Of a stretch of DNA of 39,461 nucleotides, positions 9,418 through 17,798 are shown one piece after another. The stretch is taken from the NCBI GenBank assembly GCA_905233255.1, contig CAJOCN010000019.1:1-39461 (forward strand), given 5' to 3'. Numbering within the stretch: position 1 is the stretch's first letter; each line of letters starts with the position of its first letter. The translations under genes were made by a program, and so were the position numbers. The notes beneath the pieces were generated by a model. That model was not told the DNA's origin. It ran no database searches and saw nothing but the letters and a program-made list of their open reading frames with translations. The DNA comes from Paludibacteraceae bacterium. GTDB taxonomy: Bacteria > Bacteroidota > Bacteroidia > Bacteroidales > Paludibacteraceae.

Positions 9418-9437
9418 CAGCACAAAATGTGTGTACT

Positions 9438-11486
9438 ATGAAAAAATCGATTCTAATTGTCTTTTCTGTATTATTGCTATTGGGTTGCAACAAGTCTCAC
9501 TATGCCGCGCAGCAAATTGCTGTGGCGCAGCCGATCATGCCTATTCGTATGGCGGGCGACACTATGCACATTGTATTGACGGATTATGTGCCGGTATTAT
9601 ATGGCGACACCTCGTATTGGCAAAGTATGCATTGGGTGACCGATCCGGCGATCGAGTGCCTGAACACAAGTGGCACAGCCCCTGTACTCCGTGAGATGGA
9701 TATCGTCAACCGCGACAGGTCACTCCATAACTTGACCTTCTACGACAATAGCGGCAGTTTTGCAATCCCCATTCTTCCGGCAAAACCGGTTCGTCAGGCG
9801 TTGATCTCCTTAGGTTATGAGGAGGACAAACTGCGCGTGGGATTCTACGATGCGGTCAATAACCCGAGTTTCGAGGCTTATATCCAGAACGAGATTGTGA
9901 ATCATGATTTGTGGCATGCGGAAGAAGATGGTACCTGGACACTGAATATCTCAAGAATCACCGAGGATGGATTAGATTTCAGCGGCCGTACTTACTTGCG
10001 TATTTTCGCGGAGGACGAGACATTCCTCTACAACGACCTCTTATTGCCTTTGCAGGACGGCAAAATCGTGACGGACGCCAAGCAACTGAACCGCCATGAT
10101 CCGCAGGCGCAAGTGCTCTACTCCATCCTCATCGACCGTTTCTATAACGGCAACACCGCCAATGACTGGAAGATGAACAGCCCGGAGGTGCTCGACATTG
10201 TGGATTACCAAGGCGGCGACTTGGCGGGTATCACGGCGAAGATAAGCGAGGGGTATTTCGACCAACTGGGAGTCAACACCTTGTGGATCAGTCCGATTAC
10301 CCAAAACCCGTGGGATGCGTGGGGGCTCTATCCCTTCAAGAACGGCAATAAGTACGACTCCACCAAGACCTATACCAAGTTCAGCGGTTATCACGGCTAC
10401 TGGCCCATCTACGCCACGAAGTTAGACGACCGTTTCGGTACGCCGGCAGAACTGCACACCTTATTAGATACCGCGCACGCGCACGGGATAAACGTAGTGC
10501 TGGACTACGTGGCGAACCACATGCATATCAATTCGCCGACGCTTCAGGCGCACCCCGATTGGCACACCGATTCTATCCTGCCGGACGGCAGAAGGAACTT
10601 CGAACTATGGGACGAAGCGCGGTTGACGACCTGGTTTGACAAGCATATTCCGACGCTCGATTTGGAGCGCGAGGAGGTGTGCGAGGCAATGACCGACAGT
10701 GCGCTATACTGGCTGGCGAACTACGATCTGGACGGTTACCGTCATGACGCCTGCAAGCATATTCCCGAGGGCTATTGGCGGATGTTAGGACAGAAGATTG
10801 CCACCCGTTGGCCTGGCAGACCGATTTGGATGATCGGAGAGACCTACGGCAGTCCCGAACTCATCGGCAGTTATGTCAAGTCCGGCATGCTCAACGCGCA
10901 GTTTGATTTCAATGTCTATTTCACGGCGCGTGAAGCGCTCTGCGGCTTCAAAGGCATGGACGAAGTAATGACCAATGAACTGACCTCACTCCGTACTTAT
11001 GGCGCACACCACACGATGGGTAATATCTCCGGCAACCATGACCAGATACGTTTTGCCTCCATTGCCGGCGGCGCGATAGACATCAATACGCAGGGTAAAG
11101 AGGAAGGCTGGACGCAGGAGATAGGTATTGGCGATGCCGAGAAGGCTTACAAACGCGCGTTGTTGCTGGAGGTACTGAACATGACGCTCCCCGGCGTACC
11201 CTGCATCTACCAGGGCGATGAGTACGGCGAAGTAGGCGGCAACGATCCGGACAACCGGCATTTGATGCGGTTTGAAACCCTGAGTCTGGACGAACGCAAC
11301 CTGCGCGAGAAAGTAGCGGAGCTGATTCATCTCCGCCGGAACTCCATGCCGCTCTTATACGGCGATTTTATTCCGTTGATTGACCGTCCGGACGAGATTA
11401 TCTATCAGCGCGTTTACCTGGGCGAGAAAGTGACGGTCATCATCAACCGCAAAGATATGACTTACCAGATAATTAACGATAAATAA
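9438..11486 (+). CDS. GH13 alpha-amylase-family lipoprotein
   Basis: 682 residues from ATG 9438; the promoter -7 box ends at 9417, so the longer upstream frame is excluded. A lipoprotein signal (MKKSILIVFSVLLLLGC, lipobox LLGC) anchors it to a membrane. About 200 N-terminal residues form beta-rich modules before the catalytic TIM barrel (from ~LYSILIDRFYNG). The four GH13 regions are visible: DYVANH, GYRHDACKH with nucleophile Asp437, IGETYG with acid/base Glu468, and GNHDQ with Asp535. It probably hydrolyses alpha-1,4-glucans or maltooligosaccharides in the periplasm or at the surface; exact specificity is not readable. Cotranscribed with the next GH13 gene, 1 bp apart. Confidence 0.93.
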   Translation: MKKSILIVFSVLLLLGCNKSHYAAQQIAVAQPIMPIRMAGDTMHIVLTDYVPVLYGDTSYWQSMHWVTDPAIECLNTSGTAPVLREMDIVNRDRSLHNLTFYDNSGSFAIPILPAKPVRQALISLGYEEDKLRVGFYDAVNNPSFEAYIQNEIVNHDLWHAEEDGTWTLNISRITEDGLDFSGRTYLRIFAEDETFLYNDLLLPLQDGKIVTDAKQLNRHDPQAQVLYSILIDRFYNGNTANDWKMNSPEVLDIVDYQGGDLAGITAKISEGYFDQLGVNTLWISPITQNPWDAWGLYPFKNGNKYDSTKTYTKFSGYHGYWPIYATKLDDRFGTPAELHTLLDTAHAHGINVVLDYVANHMHINSPTLQAHPDWHTDSILPDGRRNFELWDEARLTTWFDKHIPTLDLEREEVCEAMTDSALYWLANYDLDGYRHDACKHIPEGYWRMLGQKIATRWPGRPIWMIGETYGSPELIGSYVKSGMLNAQFDFNVYFTAREALCGFKGMDEVMTNELTSLRTYGAHHTMGNISGNHDQIRFASIAGGAIDINTQGKEEGWTQEIGIGDAEKAYKRALLLEVLNMTLPGVPCIYQGDEYGEVGGNDPDNRHLMRFETLSLDERNLREKVAELIHLRRNSMPLLYGDFIPLIDRPDEIIYQRVYLGEKVTVIINRKDMTYQIINDK

Positions 11487-11487
11487 C

Positions 11488-12831
11488 ATGAGAAAGACAC
11501 TCTTTTTAGCCGCGGCAGCTCTGTTGATGATGAGTTGCGCGGAGCAAACCGAGTTGCGTCACCCGAAATGGGCGTACGATGCAACGATCTACGAACTGAA
11601 CACCCGTCAAGCCACGCCGGAAGGTACGTTTGCTGCCGCCGAGGCGTTACTCCCTACCCTTCGCGAGAACGGTATTGACATCATCTGGGTTATGCCCTGC
11701 CAGCCGATCGGTAAGATCACCCGCAAGGGTACGTTAGGCAGTTACTACTCCATCATCGATTATTGCGCGATTAACCCCGAGTTCGGTACCCGTGCAGACT
11801 TCGAGCATTTCCTCGCCGAGGCGCACAAACAGGGCTTTAAGGTCATCCTCGACTGGGTGGCTAATCACACGGCGCCGGATAGCGAGTGGACCAAGAACGA
11901 AGGATGGCACTACCGCGATAGTTTGGGTAACCTGATGGTTCAATACGACTGGACGGATATATCCAAACTGAACTACGACAACCAAGCCATGCGTGAGGAG
12001 ATGCTCAAAGCCATGCACTGGTGGATGGACTCGATCGGTATTGACGGTTTCCGCTGCGACGTAGCCGGCGAAGTTCCGACCGATTTCTGGAACTGGGCGA
12101 TGGCTGACCTCCGTCAGACCCATCCTCACATGTTCACCCTCGCCGAGGATGAGGACAAAGCGCAGGAACTGACCGAAACTGCTTTCGACATGTACTACGG
12201 CTGGACGCTCCACCATATCATGAACGATGTAGCGCAGGGTAAGAAAGGTGTAGAGGATCTATGGGCATATTTCGCCAAAGCCGATACTACCATCCGTCCC
12301 GAAGCTATCCGCATGAACTTCATCTCCAACCACGACGAGAACAGTTGGAACGGTACGGAGCAGGAGCGCATGGGCGATGCAGTGCCTCTGTTCCAGGCTT
12401 TCTGCTACGTAGTACCGGGTATGCCGATGATCTACACGGGTCAGTTGAGCGGTAACCACCACAGGCTGGAGTTCTTCGAAAAAGACCTGATTGACATTGA
12501 CGAGAACTATGCCCAGGCAGAACTTTACAAGCAACTGAACGGTCTGCGCGAGCGCAATAAAGCATTGTTCTCGCCGGAGGTAGGCGCACCGATGGTTCGT
12601 CTCAATGCCGATAATAACAAGGTTTTCGCATGCGTACGTGAGTTAGCAGGCAAACACCACACCAACACCGTGATTACCGTCATGAACATGAGCGGCGAGG
12701 AGCAGGAGGTGACGCTTGATCTCGCAGGCCACGAAGGCAAATACACCTGCCTCTGCGGCAAGGAGAAAGAACTGCAAGCATCGCAGACCTTCACCCTCAA
12801 ACCCTGGAGTTTCAAGATCTTCGAGAAATAA
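11488..12831 (+). CDS. Second GH13 alpha-amylase-family lipoprotein
   Basis: 447 residues with a lipoprotein signal (LLMMSCAEQ). The barrel begins almost at once (YDATIYELNTRQATPEGTF). GH13 regions: DWVANH, GFRCDVAGE with nucleophile Asp191, LAEDED with acid/base Glu220, and SNHDEN with Asp283. A C-terminal beta domain follows (~360-447). In many relatives the loop after region IV reads GQE...RL.FFEKDPI; here it reads GQLSGNHHRLEFFEKDLI, so the usual Glu is replaced. It probably acts with the upstream enzyme on successive steps of alpha-glucan breakdown. No susC/susD homologues are in the window. Confidence 0.92.
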   Translation: MRKTLFLAAAALLMMSCAEQTELRHPKWAYDATIYELNTRQATPEGTFAAAEALLPTLRENGIDIIWVMPCQPIGKITRKGTLGSYYSIIDYCAINPEFGTRADFEHFLAEAHKQGFKVILDWVANHTAPDSEWTKNEGWHYRDSLGNLMVQYDWTDISKLNYDNQAMREEMLKAMHWWMDSIGIDGFRCDVAGEVPTDFWNWAMADLRQTHPHMFTLAEDEDKAQELTETAFDMYYGWTLHHIMNDVAQGKKGVEDLWAYFAKADTTIRPEAIRMNFISNHDENSWNGTEQERMGDAVPLFQAFCYVVPGMPMIYTGQLSGNHHRLEFFEKDLIDIDENYAQAELYKQLNGLRERNKALFSPEVGAPMVRLNADNNKVFACVRELAGKHHTNTVITVMNMSGEEQEVTLDLAGHEGKYTCLCGKEKELQASQTFTLKPWSFKIFEK

Positions 12832-12836
12832 CGATG

Positions 12837-12883
12837 ACTCGTTATATCGATATAACGTCATAACGACATAACGACATAACGAG
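12837..12883 (+). repeat. Repeat of a cgttat/ataacg word after the GH13 pair
   Basis: The stretch repeats (c)ataacga with a period of 8 (cataacgacataacga), preceded by ttatatcgatataa. It lies between the GH13 stop and the terminator. Confidence 0.7.
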
Positions 12884-12886
12884 ACA

Positions 12887-12920
12887 AAAATCCCTCGCAC
12901 TTATCGGTGCGAGGGATTTT
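12887..12920. terminator. Bidirectional intrinsic terminator between GH13 pair and fabG
   Basis: Perfect 14-bp arms: AAAATCCCTCGCAC (12887-12900) and GTGCGAGGGATTTT (12907-12920) around loop TTATCG. A-rich and T-rich flanks on both sides let it serve both convergent operons. Confidence 0.92.
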
Positions 12921-12938
12921 ACGTAGTCAGCGATCACC

Positions 12939-13679
12939 TTATGCCATTGCTCCGTTGACTTGGATCACCTGTCCGCTGACGTAGGAGCTGAGGTCGCTTG
13001 CTAAGAATAGAGCAACCTTAGCTACCTCTTCCGGTTCGCCACCACGGCGCATCGGAATCATCGAGACAAACTGCTTGAGTGTCTCCTCTGGGAGCGCCTT
13101 CGTCATATCGGTCAAAATGAAACCCGGGGCAATCGCGTTGGCGCGTATGCCGCGGGAGCCAAGTTCCTTGGCTACCGATTTGGTGAGCGCTATAATACCG
13201 GCCTTGGAAGCAGCATAGTTAGCTTGTCCTGCGTTTCCGTTGATGCCTACCACAGAACTGAGCGAGATAATCGAACCGCTCCGCTGCCTCATCATAACCG
13301 GTGTAACCGCATGGGTGAAGTTAAACGCCGATTTGAGGTTCACTTGTATCACTTGATCCCACTGCGCCTCGGTCATACGCATCAGCAACGTGTCGCGGGT
13401 AATACCGGCGTTATTGACCATAATATCCAGTCTCCCGAAATCCTTCACTACGTCATCGACTACCTCATGCGCAGCATCGAAATTCGAGGCATCAGAGGCA
13501 TACGCCTGCACTTTGACGCCCAATGCCTTGAGCTCATTGCTGGTCTCTATACAAGCCTCGTTCAGTTCGAGGTCCGTGAAGGCAATATTACAGCCTTCTT
13601 TCGCAAACGCCAAAGCGATCTGTTTGCCTATTCCACGGGCGGCACCCGTAATCAAGGCCACTTTATTTTCTAATAACAT
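12939..13679 (-). CDS. fabG: FabG, 3-oxoacyl-ACP reductase (SDR family)
   Basis: 246 residues from ATG 13679. Classical short-chain dehydrogenase: NADP-binding TGAARGIG (~11-18), NNAG (~89-92), catalytic Asn114, Ser (SLSSVVG, ~141), Tyr155 and Lys159 in YAASK. The C-terminus PMRRGGEPEEVAKVALFLAS is typical of FabG. It would reduce 3-ketoacyl-ACP during fatty acid elongation. Other SDR roles cannot be excluded, but identity to the FabG pattern is strong. Last gene of the minus-strand block that begins at 19938; ends 19 bp before the bidirectional terminator. Confidence 0.92.
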   Translation of the reverse strand: MLLENKVALITGAARGIGKQIALAFAKEGCNIAFTDLELNEACIETSNELKALGVKVQAYASDASNFDAAHEVVDDVVKDFGRLDIMVNNAGITRDTLLMRMTEAQWDQVIQVNLKSAFNFTHAVTPVMMRQRSGSIISLSSVVGINGNAGQANYAASKAGIIALTKSVAKELGSRGIRANAIAPGFILTDMTKALPEETLKQFVSMIPMRRGGEPEEVAKVALFLASDLSSYVSGQVIQVNGAMA

Positions 13680-13681
13680 AA

Positions 13682-13712
13682 TGATATAAATTACCAATTA
13701 TCAATCACCTAT
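13682..13712 (-). repeat. Short word repeat between lptC and fabG
   Basis: AT-rich gap built from attaccaattatcaatcac-type units. It has no terminator, consistent with fabG being cotranscribed with lptC. Confidence 0.45.
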
Positions 13713-13716
13713 TCTC

Positions 13717-14286
13717 CTACTCCTCCTCGATGGGGAAGACACCCGTCGGATGGAGGATGGTATATTTTGACATTTCTTCGTTAGAGTCGAAGCCAATGCC
13801 CTCAATAATACTTTTCTCACGCGTGATATGAATCGTGGTGTCGGAGTATATACGGTGGCTCGATTGATCCCACTTCAGCAGCGGTGTATCAAACTGCTCG
13901 CCCTTGCGGTTGAGCGCGTGCACATTGCCGCGGAGTGTCCATTGTTGTGCTTTCTCGTCATAATAAGCGTAGTCCGCTTTGAGCGAGGCTTGCACAGACA
14001 GGTCTATATCGAACTGCTCGAGGTATATACCCTCCGGAAACTCCTGATAAGGCGGTTCGGTCTTATCGTAGATGAGCCACTGCGGTGCTTCGATGCGGTA
14101 CCGCGTCACGCCGGAATCGGAGATCAGCGTACTGACCGAATCGGTGATCAGCGCCGGCGTCTGCTCGCGCGGGAGGGTTCGGACCTCCTGCGGCACCTCG
14201 TCTTTCTTACACGCAAAGAAAAACATAGCGAGTGTCATTACCACACCCGCTATGCCTGCTCTATTAACGGATAGCCGTTGACTCAC
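13717..14286 (-). CDS. lptC: LptC-like LPS export lipoprotein
   Basis: 189 residues from a GTG start at 14286, chosen because the ATG 16 codons later would leave too short a signal; this start overlaps the TPR gene by 23 bp, suggesting translational coupling. The N-terminus is a lipoprotein-like signal (VVMTLAMFFFAC). The body shows the LptC/OstA beta-jellyroll pattern: SDSGVTRYRIEAPQWLIYD, AYYDEKAQQWTLRGNVHALNRKGEQFDTP, WDQSSHRIYSD, then GIGFDSNEEMSKYTIL. LptC receives LPS from LptBFG and passes it to LptA. The position after coaX-OMP-TPR matches other Bacteroidales. Confidence 0.88.
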   Translation of the reverse strand: MSQRLSVNRAGIAGVVMTLAMFFFACKKDEVPQEVRTLPREQTPALITDSVSTLISDSGVTRYRIEAPQWLIYDKTEPPYQEFPEGIYLEQFDIDLSVQASLKADYAYYDEKAQQWTLRGNVHALNRKGEQFDTPLLKWDQSSHRIYSDTTIHITREKSIIEGIGFDSNEEMSKYTILHPTGVFPIEEE

Positions 14287-15679
14287 CTATCCAGCCTCCT
14301 ACGAAATAAGACGAACCGGAGAACTCGTTCGGCAGGTCGAAACGCTCTTCTTTGGTCGGATAGTACTTGCTGTACGAAGAGATGAACTCCGAAGCCTGTG
14401 CCTCTACCGACGGATCGATCTGTTTTGCCTTCACGAACTTATCTACAGCAGCCCAATAAACAGTCTTGTTCAGGATACGACCCTTTGCGTCATTGGGGTA
14501 CAACTGGGTAGCGGCGTAGCACATACCGATGATGATGTAGCAACGACCCTGACCTTTGTTCAGACCCAGTCCCTGAAGGGTGGCGATAGACGCCTGCGCG
14601 TATTTGCGTGCCTCGGGATATTTCTTGAGGTTGTTGTAGCAATAGAAAGCAGCGTTGTACTGATAGTCTGCCACATCCTCCAACTCGTCCTCTACCATCG
14701 CCAGTTTGATTGCCTGGTCGTAGTAAGCCACGGCTTGCTCGTAGTCGCCCTTCTTTGCCGCCATCGATGCACAACCGGCTGCGGACTCATCGGTAGGCTG
14801 CAGTTTGTGAGCTGCCTCGCAGGCTGCGAAATACACATCGCTCTCGGTGCAACGTACACGTTTGTACAGTTTGGCTATCTTGGTCAGCATGTCGAGGTTC
14901 TGCAGGTTGTCCTTCACAGCAGCAGCGTAGATCTCGTCCAACTTGGAGCAATCAGCGGCACCGGAAACGGCGAAGATATTATCTACATAATCTTTCTGCT
15001 TGCCGGCGATCTCGGCGTTCTTGTTGTTGGTGTTCGACGCCTGCTCGCCCAGATAGTTGCTTGCCAGCTCGTAGTCCGCGATGAACTGCTCCGCCTTGCC
15101 GTTCGGATCCTGTTTATAGAGCGCGTAGGACGCATCTACGAGTTTAACGAGAACCATAATCTTGCTGGAAGCACCCATGCCGGTTACCGACTGCTGAAGG
15201 CACTCACGCGCCTCTGCCAGTTTCTCGTCGCCGAAGAAATCAAGGTATGCCAAGCCCTTCTCGCCTAAGATATAAGCCTTCGGGTATTTGGGGTCATTGC
15301 CGAAGAAACGGATACGTTTGTCCTGCATCTCAATAGCCAGATTCGCCAGACGGGCTTTCTCTGCGGGATCGGAAGTGGCCTGATAGAGCGCCTCTACAAT
15401 CTTCGAACCGTCAGAGTAGATGGATTTGTTAGCGTTCGGGCATGTGTTATACACCTCGATCCACGGGCCGTAAGCGTCTGCATACATCTTGTTCTTCACT
15501 GCCTCGTGGAAGAGCGACACGTTCATTACACACTCCTCGGTGATGACGGGATCTTCCTCTACAACAGCGGGAGCTTCCTTAACAGGGGTTTCCTCACCTA
15601 CTTTTTTCGGTTTCTTTGCGCAAGCCAGAGCCGGAACGGCGGCTGCCAGCGCTACTACAAGAATAGATTTTAGTTTCAT
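14264..15679 (-). CDS. Periplasmic TPR-repeat protein
   Basis: 471 residues from ATG 15679, which gives a good signal peptide (MKLKSILVVALAAAVPALA); an upstream ATG at 15739 would add 20 Asn/Lys-rich residues. The mature protein begins with a charged low-complexity stretch and then alpha-helical repeats; recognisable TPR units lie near GDYEQAVAYYDQAIKLA and in ADYQYNAAFYCYNNLKKYPEARKYAQASI. Several cysteines occur through the repeats. A scaffold role in envelope assembly is plausible from its neighbours (outer-membrane protein, lptC), but no activity can be assigned. Confidence 0.88.
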   Translation of the reverse strand: MKLKSILVVALAAAVPALACAKKPKKVGEETPVKEAPAVVEEDPVITEECVMNVSLFHEAVKNKMYADAYGPWIEVYNTCPNANKSIYSDGSKIVEALYQATSDPAEKARLANLAIEMQDKRIRFFGNDPKYPKAYILGEKGLAYLDFFGDEKLAEARECLQQSVTGMGASSKIMVLVKLVDASYALYKQDPNGKAEQFIADYELASNYLGEQASNTNNKNAEIAGKQKDYVDNIFAVSGAADCSKLDEIYAAAVKDNLQNLDMLTKIAKLYKRVRCTESDVYFAACEAAHKLQPTDESAAGCASMAAKKGDYEQAVAYYDQAIKLAMVEDELEDVADYQYNAAFYCYNNLKKYPEARKYAQASIATLQGLGLNKGQGRCYIIIGMCYAATQLYPNDAKGRILNKTVYWAAVDKFVKAKQIDPSVEAQASEFISSYSKYYPTKEERFDLPNEFSGSSYFVGGWIGESTAIR

Positions 15680-15745
15680 AATATTGCTATTTTTATTGTT
15701 GTTAGTTGTCTTCTCCGATATTTTAGTTACAAAAGCCATGCCAAA

Positions 15746-16969
15746 CTACAGTTTCCGCTTGAAGAACCAAGTCTCGGCGATGGAAACGCCAAGGGTGAAA
15801 CGCAGGGAGTGGTCCTCCAGCGCGGTATCATCGCCACGGTGGGAATACTCAAAGGTCGTATTGATGACCGTTCCGATGGTCGGGAGCGGGAACCCGAAAC
15901 CGAGGGAGGCGGTGATTCGTTTGTTCCCGATCAGAGTCAGGTACTCATCTTGTATATTCACGCCCGCGCGCCAGAACATGCGCTCGGCGTAGTTACGGCC
16001 CATGGGGTTGTGGCGGTATTCCAAACCTACCGCATAGCGGTTCTTGTTCTGCAGGTCAGACACCCATCCTGCCGCGCCGTTATAGAGCGCATCGGCCATA
16101 CACTGACGCTCGAAATCGAAGGCAACGGTAAGCCTCTTTGCCCAGTTATAACTGAAACCAACGCCATAAACCATCGGCGTTTCCCATCCGTTTTTATAGA
16201 TGGGGATGGAGTCTTCGGATTGCGTCTCGATGACCCACATCTCACTGTGGAGTTTCATTTTGCTCTCGAAGATGGCACCGATATTCACGGTGTGATCGCC
16301 CCATGTATGAAAGAGCTGCGCACCATAACGCAGACGCACATTGCTTACCCGTAACTCTTCGTCGTAAACCGTCGGATTGAGACCTGTTTGGGTGAACGTG
16401 ACGGCACGCATTCGGTCCAAATCACCCCACATATAATACACATTGGCACCAAAAGCGAACCAGTTCAGCACATTGAAACTGAGACCTCCATAGACCTGAC
16501 TGATATTTCCGGTACCGGTGTAAGAAGTGGTGTAATCATACGCGTCCACCCTTCCTTTGAGCGATATATCATAGCCCACGGAGCTGTACGGCAACAAACC
16601 CACCGACATGGCTATCCAGCGTTTAAAGAGCGGGAATTGCAACGTTAGGTACTCTAAGTTTCCGTTCGCTTTATTGCGCACTCCACGGATGTCGGTGTAG
16701 TGGCTCCAGTTACCACTCGCCGCGATGTCCATCATAAATGTCAGCGTGTCGCAGGAAGTATAGGAAGCCGGCTGCGAGGGGTTGATGGCACGGTTGTTAC
16801 GCATGCCGAAACCTACGCCGCCCATAGCACGGTAACCCGTCGGCACATTCTCGTTCAGGTCGCCGTACGCATAACGCGAATACGGCGAACTGGTCATGTT
16901 CTGCGCAACACCATTAGCCGTTACTACGATAACTATCAGCAATAATATCTGTCTATATATTCTGTTCAT
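15746..16969 (-). CDS. Predicted outer-membrane beta-barrel protein (FadL/OMPP1-like)
   Basis: 407 residues with a signal peptide ending near TANGVAQ. The body alternates short amphipathic strands ending in aromatic residues, as in a barrel, and the N-terminal region (SSPYSRYAYGDLNENVPTGYRAMGGVGFGMRNN) is the pattern of Bacteroidota proteins related to FadL/OMPP1. The C-terminus (LRFTLGVSIAETWFFKRKL) is strand-like with aromatics. It lies between coaX and the TPR gene, 10 bp after coaX. Substrate is unknown; the acyl-CoA ligase upstream makes a hydrophobic ligand possible, but this is inference. Confidence 0.8.
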   Translation of the reverse strand: MNRIYRQILLLIVIVVTANGVAQNMTSSPYSRYAYGDLNENVPTGYRAMGGVGFGMRNNRAINPSQPASYTSCDTLTFMMDIAASGNWSHYTDIRGVRNKANGNLEYLTLQFPLFKRWIAMSVGLLPYSSVGYDISLKGRVDAYDYTTSYTGTGNISQVYGGLSFNVLNWFAFGANVYYMWGDLDRMRAVTFTQTGLNPTVYDEELRVSNVRLRYGAQLFHTWGDHTVNIGAIFESKMKLHSEMWVIETQSEDSIPIYKNGWETPMVYGVGFSYNWAKRLTVAFDFERQCMADALYNGAAGWVSDLQNKNRYAVGLEYRHNPMGRNYAERMFWRAGVNIQDEYLTLIGNKRITASLGFGFPLPTIGTVINTTFEYSHRGDDTALEDHSLRFTLGVSIAETWFFKRKL

Positions 16970-16973
16970 TTTA

Positions 16974-17019
16974 GTCTTTCTACTTTGAGCGAAGCGGTCT
17001 TTCTACTTTGAGCAAAGCG
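16974..17019. repeat. Tandem 23-bp repeat at the 3' end of coaX
   Basis: gtctttctactttgagc(g/a)aagcg occurs at 16974-16996 and 16997-17019, with one base difference. The stop codon of coaX is within the distal copy, so the repeat encodes its last residues. Confidence 0.85.
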
Positions 17020-17768
17020 GTCTTATTATGTCTCAGTATCTCGTTCAGGCCGATCAGCACAAGGTTTTTCTCATAACGTATATCCCGTTCTTCGGTCTTG
17101 GAGGTCCGCACATTATTCAGTATATACGGCGCGTTTCCGCCGGTGAGGAAGGCCTGGAAATGCGGCATTTTCTCGCGCAGCGTGCGCATGTATCCTTTTA
17201 CTTCGTATGCCACTCCGCGCACTACTCCGGCAGCGATCGCATCGCGCGTGTTCTTGCCGAAGAGCGGAATCAACTCGTTCTCCTCCACCTCCACCAGCGG
17301 CAGTTTCTTCGTCATGCGGGCGAGGGTCGTGAACCGCATCTTGAGTCCCGGAGCTATGTTGCCGCCGATATACTCGCCTTTCGCAGTCACGAAATCATAC
17401 GTAATGGCGGAGCCGGCATCGATGATCAGCAGGTTCTCGTCCGGGCAAAGGCTCTTGGCGCCCACTGCCGCCGCCAGGCGGTCCTGACCAAGCGTTTCCG
17501 GCGTGTCGTACGCATTGATGATCGGCACAGGAGTATTGTGGTCGAAGAGCACAAAATGTTGCGACCTGCGATGAAGGGTGTTCACCACCGCCGCTTCTAT
17601 GTTCACCACGGACGAAATAATCGAATCCGTAATGTCGTACAGGTCAAAGAGCCGTTCTATGTCGGCAGACGAGAAGGACTTGTAGATAAAATGTTTGATC
17701 ATCTTACCCTCGTCCGTCATCAACGCCACTTTCGTCCGGCTATTCCCCTGATCGATACACAGATTCAT
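16980..17768 (-). CDS. coaX: CoaX, type III pantothenate kinase
   Basis: 262 residues. CoaX phosphorylates pantothenate, the first step of coenzyme A synthesis. The ASKHA-fold motifs are visible: CIDQGNSRTKVAL at the N-terminus (phosphate 1), DTPETLGQDRLAAAVGA (pantothenate site), LIIDAGSAITYDFV (phosphate 2) and FLTGGNAPYIL (adenosine). The normal fold ends near the helix GLNEIL; the last ~13 residues (TALLKVERPLRSK) are encoded by a 23-bp tandem repeat and are probably a recent extension. Sits downstream of the acyl-CoA ligase, whose product needs CoA. Confidence 0.94.
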   Translation of the reverse strand: MNLCIDQGNSRTKVALMTDEGKMIKHFIYKSFSSADIERLFDLYDITDSIISSVVNIEAAVVNTLHRRSQHFVLFDHNTPVPIINAYDTPETLGQDRLAAAVGAKSLCPDENLLIIDAGSAITYDFVTAKGEYIGGNIAPGLKMRFTTLARMTKKLPLVEVEENELIPLFGKNTRDAIAAGVVRGVAYEVKGYMRTLREKMPHFQAFLTGGNAPYILNNVRTSKTEERDIRYEKNLVLIGLNEILRHNKTALLKVERPLRSK

Positions 17769-17798
17769 CTTTCGCCTATAACCTATAACCTTTCGCCT
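17769..17798 (-). repeat. Word repeat between acyl-CoA ligase gene and coaX
   Basis: Built from cctataacctataacctttcgcc with ctttcgcc at both ends. One of the stuttering gap repeats. Confidence 0.6.
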
